Assembly (NCBI GenBank): GCA_027943245.1
Contig: JANDJZ010000293.1
Location: 1-59,705, forward strand
Origin: Acanthamoeba sp. SK_2022b
Taxonomy: Eukaryota > Discosea > Longamoebia > Acanthamoebidae
Direction: 5' to 3'
DNA length: 59,705 nt
Shown: piece after piece, positions 13,922-24,854 of the stretch
Numbering within the stretch: the first letter of the stretch is position 1
How the letters are laid out: each line of letters starts with the position of its first letter
Translations under genes and position numbers: made by a program
The notes under the pieces: generated by a model
What the model was told of the DNA's origin: nothing
What the model saw: the letters and a program-made list of their open reading frames with translations, nothing else
Databases searched by the model: none

Positions 13922-16900
13922 TTAGTCGGTGAATGTGTGTCGCCAGAAAATGGGATCGATGGCGAGCGCGTTGACCAGCTCGCTCATGGCCTTCTCGTCC
14001 TCGCTGCTGATCTCCTGGCACAGCGCGTCGATCTCGAACTTGATCATCTTGAGCTGCATGGGTGTCACGAACTCCTCCGCGACGAAGAAGTGGTTGTCGC
14101 GCTCGATGATCTCCAGCGCGAACAGGTTGAACAGCTTCTCGAGCAGGTTGAGCGCCCGCTTCGACAGCACCGGCCCGTCCTCGCCGCCATGCGAGCCCAG
14201 CACACCGGCGGCGGCGCTGGCGCTGGCACTGGCCTTGGCCGCGGCGGACTGCTTGGCCCGCTCTGTCTCGCGATCGAGCACGAAGTGGGCGTGCTGCAGG
14301 ACGACCCGGTCGATGTGGCACTTGCTCAGGAGGTTGATTTCGTTCAGGTATTTGTTGAACGCCTCGAACTTGCCGCTAGTGGATTCCTCGAATTCCTCGT
14401 CATCGAGCTCCCCGAGCGAGGAGCGCTGCCAGCTGGCAAAGAGCGAGGGGAGCCGCCCCTTCTCGCGCTCGAGGTCCTTGCGCAGGTTGGTGGCGAGGGA
14501 CTCGAGCAGCTTGCGCTCGCGCAGGAGGAAGCCGCGCAGGTGCCAGCTCCGCGTGCGCAGGTTGTTGTAGAAGTTGAAGCTGATGAAGGAAAGCGCCTTC
14601 TTAAGCATGTTGACGTGCTCGACCACCTCCTCCTTGAGCGACGCGTAGGCGTAGAAGACGACCCCGTTGACCAGGCCCTGCGGCAGCCCGCGCTCATAGT
14701 TGCGGATGAGCTCCTTGCCCACGAACTTGAGCAGCAGCAGGTTGTCGCCCTCCCAGTGCAGCATGCAGTCGACGTCGTTGCGCAGGTGGGACAGCTGGTT
14801 GCGCCCCAGCAGCGAGCTCCCGCCGCAGCACTCGGTGCACGCCTGCAGCGTCGCCCGCGCGTGCGTCGACGCCCCGACCTGTGCGATGCGCAGTGTCGAC
14901 AGAATTGTGGCTGGCACGGTGAGGCAGTGAGCGGGGGAGAGAGAGGAGAGGGCGGTGGACAAACCTTGAAGGCGGAGGCGAGGAGCGCGAGCTCGCGCCA
15001 GGTGTCTTCGTTGTCCTCCTGCCGCGAGGCGTAGAGGTCCTTGACGCGCTGGGAGAGCAGGCTGTAGGCGATCGTGCTGGCGAGGTGCGGGATCAGCCGT
15101 CGCTGGTGCAGCGGGAATCGAATCAGCGGAATCTGAATGCGCGCGCACACAACACAACCACGCAAGCCCGTTTAGCACACACGCACACGCACACGCACGT
15201 GCTTGCGCGAAGCAATGTCGACAAGATTGTGGACCTGGTGCTGTGGTGGGCCGGCCTTGTATTTGAGGGCGTGGTTGAGGGCGATAGTGAGGCCTTGGCG
15301 TGCCGCGGTCATCGAGACGAGGCCTGCGTCACGAGCAAGGCGATTGTCAGTGGGTGGCGACGCGACCGTGGGCGAGGGGAGAGGCGGAGGCGCGGGGTGA
15401 TGGTGGGGGGTAGGGAGACCTGAGGCGATGCGGGCGAAGATAAGATGACGAAGCATCACCTTCACGCGCACGGACGGGTTGCGGATCGCGCTCGAGTACT
15501 CACCTGCGCGCGATTGAGCGAATGTACATAGATTAATTTTGAAAAAATAGAATAAAAGAATAAATAAATATAAATTAAAAAAACACGAACGGTCAAAAAA
15601 GATTGCGTAGGAGAGGACAAGCGATGGCGCACCCTCGGCAGAGAGCGAGCCGAATCGGTCGAGGAGGTGTCCCCGTGGGATCTGTACGCCTTCAAAGGTG
15701 ACACCGCCCACATCAAGTCCACTCAGCCCACCCTGGCCGTCGGGGGCACAGGTTGGAGGTCAGTTCCCACTTCGACTGCTGTCACAGTGGCAGCGGCGCC
15801 AGATAATGGGCGTTAGCACCGACCTTGGCCCCGCAGTCGGTGATGCGCACTCCCGCCTCGGGCTCGTCGTTGTCCTTGCGCAGGCGCACCACGAACGGAT
15901 GCACGCCGTACTGCACACGCACGCTGAACCAGTGAACGATGGCCCAGGAATGCAGGAAACAAAGAAGCGACGCACGTTGTGGTCCTCGACGAGCAGGTTG
16001 GCCCACACGACGGCCCAGGTGGCGCTGCGCGGGAGATTGGAGACGAGCCACTTGCGCGCGGCGGGCGACGGCGTGTCGAGCACGAATCGGTCGGCCGCGG
16101 CGTCGAACCGAGCCGTCGTCTCCACAAGGCCCGACGACGCTGTGGGCCCAGCGCAACACCGGGGATAGCCCTGTCAGAGCTCGTGGCTTGCAATTCCAAC
16201 AATGCCAACCATGACACACGCATGGGCACGCACAGAGAGTGGAGTGGCACCATTGCCCATCTCGTGGAATGCAACGCAGCCGATGTGGGAGGCGACGAGG
16301 GGCAGCAGATGCTCGCGGTGCCACTCGGTCCCCAGATTGGCGATGGCGTTGGAGAAGAGGCCGTAGTGGGTGAGCGCCATCGCCGCGAGGCCGAGGTCGT
16401 TCGAGAGTGGAGCCTCGAAGAGGGCGAAGCACTTGGCGGGGTCAGCGCGCAGATCGCTCACCGCAATGGGGCCATTCTCCAGCACGAGACGCAACCGTCG
16501 TCTGTTCAGGTCTGCATGAAAAATAGATCATTTAAAATTGTTTGTTTATCAGATAAATGATTTTGCTGAGAATAAGATAAAATGAATAAATAAAAAATGT
16601 AGAGGTAGGATACCCTGCCAGCGAGCGTCGGTCCTGTCTTGTGCAAAATCGTGGTAGAGGATTTGCCTATGTCGCTTTACCCATGCGCTGAGCTCCTTGC
16701 GAAAGCGGGGCACGTCGGGGAACAGCAGCTGCCGGCACTCGAGCTCGAGTGTGAGCACCTTCTGTACATCCAGAAATCCACGGTTCGGGCGAGAACCCGA
16801 CGAGTGCGTTTGGTTGGTGGCCACTGCAGCCGACCTCTCCTCTCCTCCTGCCCACGTTGGACCCGGTTGCAAGTGACCCGCCGTCACCTGCAGCCTCCTT

Positions 16901-16941
16901 GCCGCAGCGCAGACCACCAGCGTCCCTCGCTCCTCCATCAT
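13922..16941 (-). CDS. Peroxisomal acyl-CoA oxidase with N-terminal PTS2
   Basis: First, FAD-dependent step of peroxisomal beta-oxidation: acyl-CoA + O2 gives trans-2-enoyl-CoA + H2O2. The start at 16941 gives MMEERGTLVVCAAARRLQVT.., in which R16-L17-x5-H23-L24 (RLQVTAGHL) is a perfect PTS2. Exons then read: FLDVQKVLTLELECRQLLFP; LSNDLGLAAMALTHYGLFSN; GTEWHREHLLPLVASHIGCV then AFHEMGNG (flavin region); ARKWLVSNLPRSATWAVVWA; VHPFVVRLRKD; ITDCGAKVG; GGVTFEGVQIPRGHLLDRFG; RVKVMLRHLIFARIASGL; GLTIALNHALKYKAG; IRFPLHQRRLIPHLASTIAY. The last large exon has ECCGGSSLLGRNQLSHLRND and LHWEGDNLLLLKFVGKELI; the Glu of WEGDN corresponds to the family's catalytic base. The C-terminus ends HTFTD, so there is no PTS1. 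Long introns at 15460-15600 and 16510-16610 are AT-rich. Confidence 0.93.
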
Positions 16942-17205
16942 GTGTACTTTTCTTTATCACTTTCTTTCGTTTTCTTTCTCACGAGCATAACAAGGCGGGC
17001 ACAACACACCTTGGGTACACGCCTGTGCGGCTGCTGAGTTGAGCCTACACGCTACACTCACAGAACAGGCTTCACGAGCCAGAGAGGAGGGACAAGACAG
17101 ATTGAAATAAATAATTTCTGTGTTTGGGTTTATTTCGCAAGTGATGATGATGATACCCCACGCCGCCCGCGAAGCTTGTTGTTGTTTTGTGGATGAAGTC
17201 AGAGC

Positions 17206-19218
17206 TTAGTCGACCTCCTCGATCTTGGGGCCAGCAGAGGAACCGCCAGAGGGACGGGCACCGCCGCCGGGAGCAGCGCCGCCGCCGGGGAAACCGCCAG
17301 CACCGCCGCCGGGGAAGCCGCCGCCCATGCCGCCCATGTCGGGCATGCCGCCGGGGCCACCAGCGCCGGCAGACTGGTACATCTTGGTGAAGATGGGGTT
17401 GCAGAGGTCCTCGAGCTCCTTGCGCTTGTGCTCGAACTCGTCCTTCTCGGCGGTCTGGTTGGTGTCGAGCCACTTGATGGCGGCCTCGACGGCCTCCTCG
17501 ATCTTGGACTTGTCCGAGGCCTCGAGCTTGGAGGCGATCTTGTCGTCGCGGATGGTGTTCCTCATGGTGTAGGCGTAGTTCTCGAGGGCGTTCTTGGCCT
17601 CGACCTTCTCCTTGGCGTTCTCGTCGTCGGACTTGTACTTCTCGGCCTCCTTGACCATGCGCTCGATCTCCTCCTTGGAGAGACGGCCCTTGTCGTTGGT
17701 GATGGTGATCTTCTCCGAGCGACCGGTGGTCTTGTCGGCGGCGTTGACGTTGAGGATACCGTTGGCGTCAATGTCGAAGGTGACCTCGATCTGGGGCACA
17801 CCGCGGGGGGCGGGGGGGATGCCCGAGAGCTCGAACTTGCCGAGGAGGTTGTTGTCGCGGGTCATGGCACGCTCGCCCTCGTAGACCTGGATGAGCACGC
17901 CGGGCTGGTTGTCCGAGTAGGTGGAGAAGACCTGGGTCTTCTTGGTGGGGATGGTGGTGTTCCTGGGGATGAGGGCGGTCATGACGCCACCGGCGGTCTC
18001 GATACCGAGGGTGAGCGGCGTGACGTCGATGAGGAGCACGTCGCCGAGGACGGAGCCCTCGGTCGAGGCGCCGCTGAGGATGGCGGCCTGGACGGCGGCA
18101 CCGTAGGCGACGGCCTCGTCGGGGTTGATCGACTTGCAGGGCTCCTTGCCGTTGAAGAACTGGGTCACGAGCTGCTGGATCTTGGGGATACGGGTGGAGC
18201 CACCGACGAGCACGACCTCGCTCACGGTGCGCTTGTCCATCTTGGCGTCGCGGAGCACCTTCTCGACGGGGTCCATGGTCGAGCGGAACAGATCGGCGCA
18301 GAGCTCCTCGAAACGGGCGCGGGTGATGGAGGTGTAGAAGTCGACGCCCTCGAAGAGCGAGTCGATCTCGATGTTGGTCTGGGTGGCCGACGAGAGGGCG
18401 CGCTTGGCACGCTCGCAGGCGGTACGGAGACGGCGGACGGCGCGGGCGTTGCCCGAGATGTCCTTGCTGTGCTTGCGCTTGAACTCCTGGATGAAGTGGT
18501 TCACCATGCGGTTGTCGAAGTCCTCGCCGCCCAAGTGAGTGTCACCAGCGGTGGCCTTGACCTCGAAGATGCCCTCCTCGATGGTGAGGAGCGACACATC
18601 GAAGGTACCGCCGCCGAGATCGAAGATGAGCACGTTCATCTCGCCCTGCGACTTCTTGTCGAGACCGTACGCGATAGCGGCGGCGGTGGGCTCGTTGATG
18701 ATACGCTTGACCTGCATGCCGGAGATGGTGCCGGCATCCTTGGTGGCCTGACGCTGCGAGTCGTTGAAGTAGGCGGGCACAGTGATGACGGCCGAGTTGA
18801 TGGGCTGGCCGAGGTAGGCCTCAGCGGTCTCCTTCATCTTGATGAGCACCATCGACGAGATCTCCTCGGGCGAGAACTCCTTGGTCTCACCCTTGTACTC
18901 GACGGAGATGAAGGGCTTGTCGCCGGGCTTCTGGACGACCTTGAACGGCCAGTGCTTCATGTCGGCTTGCACGATCGGGTCCGAGAAGTTACGGCCGATC
19001 AGACGCTTGGCGTCGAAGACGGTGTTGTGCGGGTTCATGGCGACCTGGTTCTTGGCGGCATCTCCGATGAGACGCTCAGTGTCGGTGAAGGCCACGTACG
19101 ACGGGGTCACGCGGTTGCCCTGATCGTTGGCGATGATCTCCACTCGATCGTTCTGCCAGACGCCCACGCACGAGTAGGTGGTGCCCAGATCGATACCAAC
19201 GCAGATCTCCTTCGACAT
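17206..19218 (-). CDS. HSP70: Cytosolic heat shock protein 70
   Basis: ATP-dependent chaperone, 670 residues, intronless, as is common for stress-induced HSP70 genes. It starts [20 protein letters not shown] (phosphate-1 loop) and contains the HSP70 signatures [19 protein letters not shown] and [20 protein letters not shown]. The substrate-binding domain has [19 protein letters not shown], and a Gly/Met/Pro-rich tail with GGFPGGG repeats ends IEEVD, the TPR-cochaperone motif of cytosolic/nuclear HSP70. There is no ER signal or KDEL, and no organelle leader. It is the largest continuous reading frame in the window, with strongly biased GC3 codon use typical of a highly expressed gene. The 3' flank (16942-17205) holds an A/T-rich run at about 17100-17120 and also the promoter of acyl-CoA oxidase. 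Confidence 0.99.
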   Translation of the reverse strand: MSKEICVGIDLGTTYSCVGVWQNDRVEIIANDQGNRVTPSYVAFTDTERLIGDAAKNQVAMNPHNTVFDAKRLIGRNFSDPIVQADMKHWPFKVVQKPGDKPFISVEYKGETKEFSPEEISSMVLIKMKETAEAYLGQPINSAVITVPAYFNDSQRQATKDAGTISGMQVKRIINEPTAAAIAYGLDKKSQGEMNVLIFDLGGGTFDVSLLTIEEGIFEVKATAGDTHLGGEDFDNRMVNHFIQEFKRKHSKDISGNARAVRRLRTACERAKRALSSATQTNIEIDSLFEGVDFYTSITRARFEELCADLFRSTMDPVEKVLRDAKMDKRTVSEVVLVGGSTRIPKIQQLVTQFFNGKEPCKSINPDEAVAYGAAVQAAILSGASTEGSVLGDVLLIDVTPLTLGIETAGGVMTALIPRNTTIPTKKTQVFSTYSDNQPGVLIQVYEGERAMTRDNNLLGKFELSGIPPAPRGVPQIEVTFDIDANGILNVNAADKTTGRSEKITITNDKGRLSKEEIERMVKEAEKYKSDDENAKEKVEAKNALENYAYTMRNTIRDDKIASKLEASDKSKIEEAVEAAIKWLDTNQTAEKDEFEHKRKELEDLCNPIFTKMYQSAGAGGPGGMPDMGGMGGGFPGGGAGGFPGGGAAPGGGARPSGGSSAGPKIEEVD

Positions 19219-19557
19219 CTTCTGTGTGTGTGGTTGTGTAGAGTGCTGGAGTGATACTGAAGAACTGCGTGCGCCCGCTTGCTCTACTTATCCCCGCACC
19301 GGTCCTGTCTCTGCCCGTCCGTCAGGCTCCTTCTGGAAAATAGAGAGAAGCATCAGTTTTGCAGCGAGATCTCGCTGACTTTTCGCGTGCAAAAGGCCCA
19401 GGTTTCTCACTTGCTTCCATTCTGCAACGAAATTTGCGCAAGCCAGAAGAGCTGGAAGCGGCCTCCGGAGCTCACCACCCCACACCGTGCGCGGGGCACG
19501 AGTGACGACTGCGACACACGGGCGGCACGGCGACCTCAGGGCGTGTGATGTATGTAA
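19219..19557 (-). promoter_or_regulatory. HSP70 promoter region with HSE-like TTCnnGAA
   Basis: This 339-bp gap lies upstream of HSP70. TTCTGGAA at 19331-19338 is an inverted GAA pair as in heat-shock elements, about 115 bp from the ATG. A full three-unit HSE is not evident. The distal part also holds the 3' end of the peptidase gene. Confidence 0.4.
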
Positions 19558-20748
19558 TCAAAATGGTCTGAAACGATCATCGGATTGATGGAGCTCGTGG
19601 GCGCGCTCGACCTCGTCGACGAATCGCGCCAGCTCGGACGATGGGATGCACGCGGCGTTGCCCGTGAGTGAAGAGAGCATGGTGAACTCGTCGCTCGATG
19701 GCGCCTGGCCCTCGACGTCCCTCGGCGCGTTGACCACGCCCTCGGTCATGCCGACACAGTGGCCCGTGAGGCTGTCGATGACCGGTCCGCCGCACATGCC
19801 CATCGGCAGCTGCTTCTCCGTTCGCACAAACATCTTGGACGAGGTGGCCACGTGCACCGTCCCCTCGGCGCTGTGCGGGATCTGCACCTCCTCGCCCTCC
19901 TTCCCACAGTTCTGCACCAGATTGCCGGCGAAGGTGACCCTCTGTTGTGGTGGAGGATCGTGCTCAGATCAGCAAGATCCGTGCTGGCTGCTTATTGCAT
20001 GCAACTCACGCCACCATCACAGAACATGCGCGTCCGCAGATGATGGACCATGCCACAACAGCCACGACAAACGCGTGTCTAAGCACAGATCACGCGCGCC
20101 GCGCACTGAAGACCGCAGGGCAAGGAGAAGAGGTATAGTGCGCAGCGGGAGAGAGAAAGTCGTACATCGCCGGCCGCCAAAGCGCCGTCTCCGCGCATCA
20201 GCAAAGGCGTCACGGGCATGCCTGCTTGTTCGAGCACCGTCTCAAACTCTTCTTCGTCGTGTAGGTGCAGTATGATGAGATCCTGCTTATTGTGTCGGTA
20301 GCTCTGTCGTGCCAACACGAACTCGTGCAGGACCTCGCCCAGTTCCTATGCAAACATAATGGTTGAATGCGGTTTTTCATAAGATAAAAACAATAAAATT
20401 AAAGTAAATAAAACTAAATCAAAAAAGAGGTACCGAGCGCAGTTCGAGCTTGTTGAGCGTGTCTTCTTCAGTGACGTACTGAAGCCAAGGGTACTGATGC
20501 TCGGGGTAGTAGTTAGGGAAGAAGAAAGGGTGCGTCACATGTGCTGACCCGATGACGTGGTATTTGGGCAGTGAGGCGAAGGACCCTCCGGCCGGCTTGC
20601 TGCGCCACGGCGTGAGGAATGCCGAGGCCCGTGAGAGCACCTCGAATGAGGTCATGCCCTGGTCCGGCAGCATGAACCACGACGAAAGCGTGTACGAGTG
20701 TCGCAATGCCGCTACGCTGCTGCCCAGCCTCTGCTTCATCTTTAACAT
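19558..20748 (-). CDS. Trypsin/chymotrypsin-fold peptidase with Cys at the nucleophile position
   Basis: Three exons. Exon 1 (from about 20748): SSWFMLPDQG, YHVIGSAHVTHPFFFPNYYP (His of AHV as the candidate catalytic His), then QYVTEEDTLNKLELR; donor GTACCT. Exon 2: ELGEVLHEFVLARQSYRHNK then QDLIILHLHDEEEF (Asp of QDL as the candidate catalytic Asp); donor GTACGA. Exon 3: VTFAGNLVQNCGKEGEEVQI, FVRTEKQLPMGMCGGPVIDS, and CVGMTEGVVN, with the stop at 19558. The GMCGGPV block sits where trypsin-like enzymes have GxSGGP; the codon is TGC, so the nucleophile would be Cys. No signal peptide was seen, so it is probably intracellular or organellar; the first residues (MKQRLGSSVAALRHSYTL) could form a mitochondrial-type leader (inference). 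Divergent from the GCNA-like gene across 184 bp. Confidence 0.75.
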
Positions 20749-20823
20749 TTTTTTTTCTTGTTCTTTTAAGATATATTTGAATTAAAATGCATTTCTTTAA
20801 TTCTTGCCGTTAGTTTGGCGGGA

Positions 20824-20835
20824 ACGTCAGCAAAC
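20824..20835. promoter_or_regulatory. ACGTCAGCAAAC shared promoter 12-mer
   Basis: Lies between the divergent peptidase and GCNA-like genes, about 98 bp from the latter's ATG. It is identical to 654-665, upstream of the first gene of the window. Confidence 0.35.
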
Positions 20836-20932
20836 GCAACTCGCAGGCTGACGACGCACAAGAGGACGAGCAACGCCACGCGGCTCCGACAACTGATCAA
20901 CGAAACAGGCCTCCGATCTTCAAACAGTGAAG

Positions 20933-22973
20933 ATGGACGACGCGTTGGCTGATATATTAGGGTCACTGAGCATCAGCGGCCACAACAAGCAGAAGAAGCG
21001 ATGCAAAGATCGTTCGGACAAGGAGAACCGAGCGGAATTGGCCAACCGAGACTTGCAGCAAAAGGCAGCGCTGCTTGAAGAGAAAAAGAGGGAACTGCTG
21101 AAGAAGAAGGCGGAGCTGGAGCAGAGAAGACAAGAGCAAGCCGCTGCCAAATCGACCGAGCGACGACCGAGCCCAGAGAGCACTCGATTGCAGCGCGGGG
21201 GACATGTGCGAAACGAGGACCGACCAATCCACTCAAAACGGAGGGAGGAAGAGGCAGCCACACCCAAGCGGCGTGACGTCGTGCCACCGCCTCGTGGACC
21301 TCGGCCCAGCGTCATCTTGAGGAAGGAGCGTGAAAGAGAGCTACTCGATTCCCTCTTTGGAGACGACGAGGGCGATGAGGCCAGCGCCTCCGTTGAAGAA
21401 GATGAAGCGTTCAGGCGGCCCACAAGAAAGGTAGGAGTGGAGGCAGCGCCTGCGAAGAGGGCTGGGGTTCAGAGTCGCAGAGACCACAGGAACGAAAGCG
21501 AAAAACGACACGGCGAGGGGAGGGGAAGCGGCGCCAAGAAGCGGAACTTCAGAATAAGCATGTTCGTGATCCGTGAGGCTGAAGAGGAAGAGGGAGGCAA
21601 CGCAGAGGATGGCGAGGACAGCGGGGACGACGAATACGACTTGGACGACAGCTTCATCAATGATGACGTTGAGGAAGAGGAGGCTGATACCGAAAGCGAC
21701 GACGAAAGCGAGGAGCAAGAGGTCGCGGAGTATGATGACAGTGATGTCGAGGTCGTTGGTGTGAACAATGCCAGGCCTAACAAAAAGAATAAGAGACAAG
21801 AGCAGGAACCGATTGTAATCGTGCTCAGCAGTGATGAAGAGGATGAAGAGCCCAACCAACATTACGCCGACCCAGTAAGCGCAACGACGAAACGGAAGGA
21901 AATCGAACGAATGCCTCATCTCAAGAAGAAGAGGGAGGAGCTCGAGGCGGCAAGCAGGTGGAGCGAGCAGAAGCACACGCCCACTCGACCAAAGACTGCC
22001 ACCCCGACGACGCACCACCACGATCCAGCGACGCCTCGTGCCGTTCGAGGATCTGTCAAGGCGCCGCAGACGCCAGTGCAGCCAAGGGAAAGAGAAACGA
22101 GGGGAGAAGGCATCATCGGACCGGACCGCCGGCTCGATGCCATCATCCAGCGGAACGTATTCACTCCGCGCGATTTCAAGCAGAGACGGGAGGCTCTGGC
22201 TCGCGAGCTTTTCCTGGAGTTCAACAAGCGGGTGTTTGCTGGCCAGCTACCCCACGACCTCTCCATCTCCTGGTAAGTTGTCCCTCTTTGCTTCTCATCC
22301 GCATCAGACCGACTCACAATGAACGTTTCGCAGGAACTCCCGCTTGCTCACCACCGCTGGCCTGTGTAAATGCTCGGTACGTGCCATGAGCATGCCTATG
22401 CAATTACTAGCTGGTGTTCTCATCATCTTCTTGTTTAGCGCCAGCTCGGTGTACGTTCTGCTCGAGTGGAGCTCGCTACAAAAGGTTCACGTGATGCGCC
22501 ACTGCGCTCCAGAGGGTGATAAAAGCCGGCTCAACCTTGTCCCCTTCTCCACACAGTGTGCACGGACTTCCAGCGTCTGTTTGAAACGCTGATCCACGAG
22601 CTGTGCCATGCGGGCCAGTGGCTCGTCCTCGAAGACAGCGCCATGGGCCACGGCTCCACGTTCCGATATTGGTAGGTCTCCTCTCTTGCGTGGTCCCCGA
22701 TGAGCGCAATCAATTCCTCACGTGCCGATCGCCCACAGGGGGAAGCTGGCTATGAAGGCCTTTCCGGGGCTCGAGGTGGGGACCTGCCACGCCTACGACA
22801 CAGAGTCCGCGTGCCGCTACCGCTACCAATGCACCAACTCGCGATGCCAGACCATAGTGGGTCGCCACTCTCCGTCGCTCAACCCCGCCACCTACCGATG
22901 CAAGTCCTGCGGCGGCTCCGTCGAGATGTTGCTGCCCGGCCTGCAGGCGCGGCCAGTGCCGAGCAACGGATGA
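20933..22973 (+). CDS. GCNA/ACRC-like SprT metalloprotease
   Basis: Probable nuclear protease acting on DNA-protein crosslinks (GCNA/Spartan class). The first exon (20933 to about 22273) encodes a long disordered region: a K/E/R-rich coiled-coil-like start, then very acidic blocks (EEEEADTESDDESEEQEVAE). It contains a SUMO-interacting-type motif IVIVLSSDEED. It enters the SprT domain at FLEFNKRVFAGQLPHDLSIS; WNSRLLTTAG follows the first intron. Further exons give YVLLEWSSLQK and FQRLFETLIHELCHAGQWLV with the HExxH zinc motif (HELCH). The last exon has GLEVGTCHAYDTESACRYRY and a zinc-ribbon QCTNSRC...YRCKSCGG. The junction near 22370-22440 is ambiguous. The stop at 22973 is followed by AATAAA signals. 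GCNA orthologues in many taxa share exactly this acidic IDR + SprT + Zn-ribbon order. Confidence 0.9.
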
Positions 22974-23126
22974 CCAATAAAAGTAATTAAAATAAAATAA
23001 ATTCAGCTACAACGCTGAAAAGAAGGTTCTTGCCAACCCAACAAGAAGCTGTGCGGGCTTGCGCTCGCCCTCGTCTTTGGATCAAACGAAAATAGTGCAG
23101 CGAGTTGTAGGCGTAGAAGGACAAAG

Positions 23127-24092
23127 ATGAAAAAATCGGAGAGCGATGGCGAGTTGAATGGAAGCGAGGACTACTTCAACTTGGAGAATCCATCCGCGCG
23201 TGGTGGCAAGACCGGGAAGCACCTCTACAACGGGTCAGCAGACTACCTCGTCCTCGGAGACGCGGATGATCTGTCCAGCTCGGGTGAGCAATCGGCCAGG
23301 ACCGTGTCTGCCGAGATCTACTCCCTCAACAAGGTCCTCAAGGAGGCCTTGCCTCTCACCGCCTCCTCCGTGGACTCTGTCGAGAAGGAGGTACTTCCCC
23401 ACACCACAGGGCGACTTTATTCTTTTTTTAATTATACTATTATTCTTAATAATATTATTTCTTTGTTAAATTGGCGCCAATAATAACAATATATTATTGC
23501 CACGTGTAGGGGTACCTCTTCATCCAGACCAAGCTCGTGAGTCAGTGGAAGAGGCGTTGGTGCGTGTGGAAGCGCACCAACGGCGAGGGCCTCCTGCTGG
23601 GCGGCTACGCGCTCTACTACTACAAGGATAAGAACCAAGCTACGGTGCGCACCATCATCTCCATTGACCCATCGCCTTCTTCTCGAGCCCCTTTGATATC
23701 TCTCTCTCTCTCTCTCTCTCACGTACAAAACCTCTACCGCAGAGCTTCAAGAAGCCGCTTATCAAGTTCACCAAGCCCAAGGACGACCCAAGGGCGATGG
23801 GGCGGATCAGCATGACCTTTGCCCACAAGGAGGCCTTCACCACCAGGGAGAAGGTTCTCTCACTATATGCCCCTCTCCATCATTCGCCGCCACCACGCGA
23901 GCTGAAGGCGTCGCGCTACTCTCTCTCTCTCTCGCCACGACCCACTTCAGGAAACGATCGCACTGGCGATGGAGAAGCAGGCCATCCCGCAGAGCAAGCA
24001 CTTTGTGCGCATAGCGTCGCCCAAACGCCTCTTCAGCGTATCCGCGGACAGCGATGAAGAGCTCGCCGAGGTTTCCCTCTCTTACTCTCTGT

Positions 24093-24157
<65 letters not shown>

Positions 24158-24339
24158 CTCGGCTCGTGCGACTGACACACCGTGGGCGCGTGCAGTGGTA
24201 CGATGTGTGGCATTCCTACCTTAAGGAGGCGATCCAAGACGACCAATACGTGTACAAACTCGATGCTGCCAACGTACGTTGCTCACGCGTGGCCATGGGC
24301 ATTGGGGAGGCAACCACACGCGCTTGATCGATTTACTGT

Positions 24340-24408
<69 letters not shown>

Positions 24409-24791
24409 TGTGGTGTGTGTGGTACAGCGCCTGGAGCCGCTGATCAGGCTGCAGTACTCGGTGTGGCTCGAGAAGGCGGCCAGCATGGTCAAGGCGCTGG
24501 AGGCCAACGGCTTCTTCGACGACAAGTTCAGTCACCAAAAGAGGGAAAAGGCACGCGCACTGACGGTCGTACACACGATCACACGTGGCTGACCGTGTTG
24601 TCGTCGTCGCGTGGGGCGTGGGGACGGCCGCAGGCGGGCTCGCTCGAGTTGGAGAGCCAAAAGTCGCCCGGCACGTGGAAGCGTAACCGCTTCATCCTCA
24701 AGGGCCGCCACCTCTACTACTACCCGCACAACAAGGGGGTGATGCCCCCTCTCCCCTACTCCCAACCTCCTTGCCCGCTGACTTGATGTGT

Positions 24792-24854
<63 letters not shown>

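Noticed and set aside
13841..15034. 397-residue open frame antisense to acyl-CoA oxidase
   Set aside because: Overlaps the conserved C-terminal exon of the oxidase; low-complexity Leu/Glu/Ala product without motifs.
17428..19254. 608-residue open frame antisense to HSP70
   Set aside because: Composition (Leu/Val/Gly/Asp repeats) mirrors the GC-biased codons of HSP70 read backwards; no domain; a well-known artefact of HSP70 genes.
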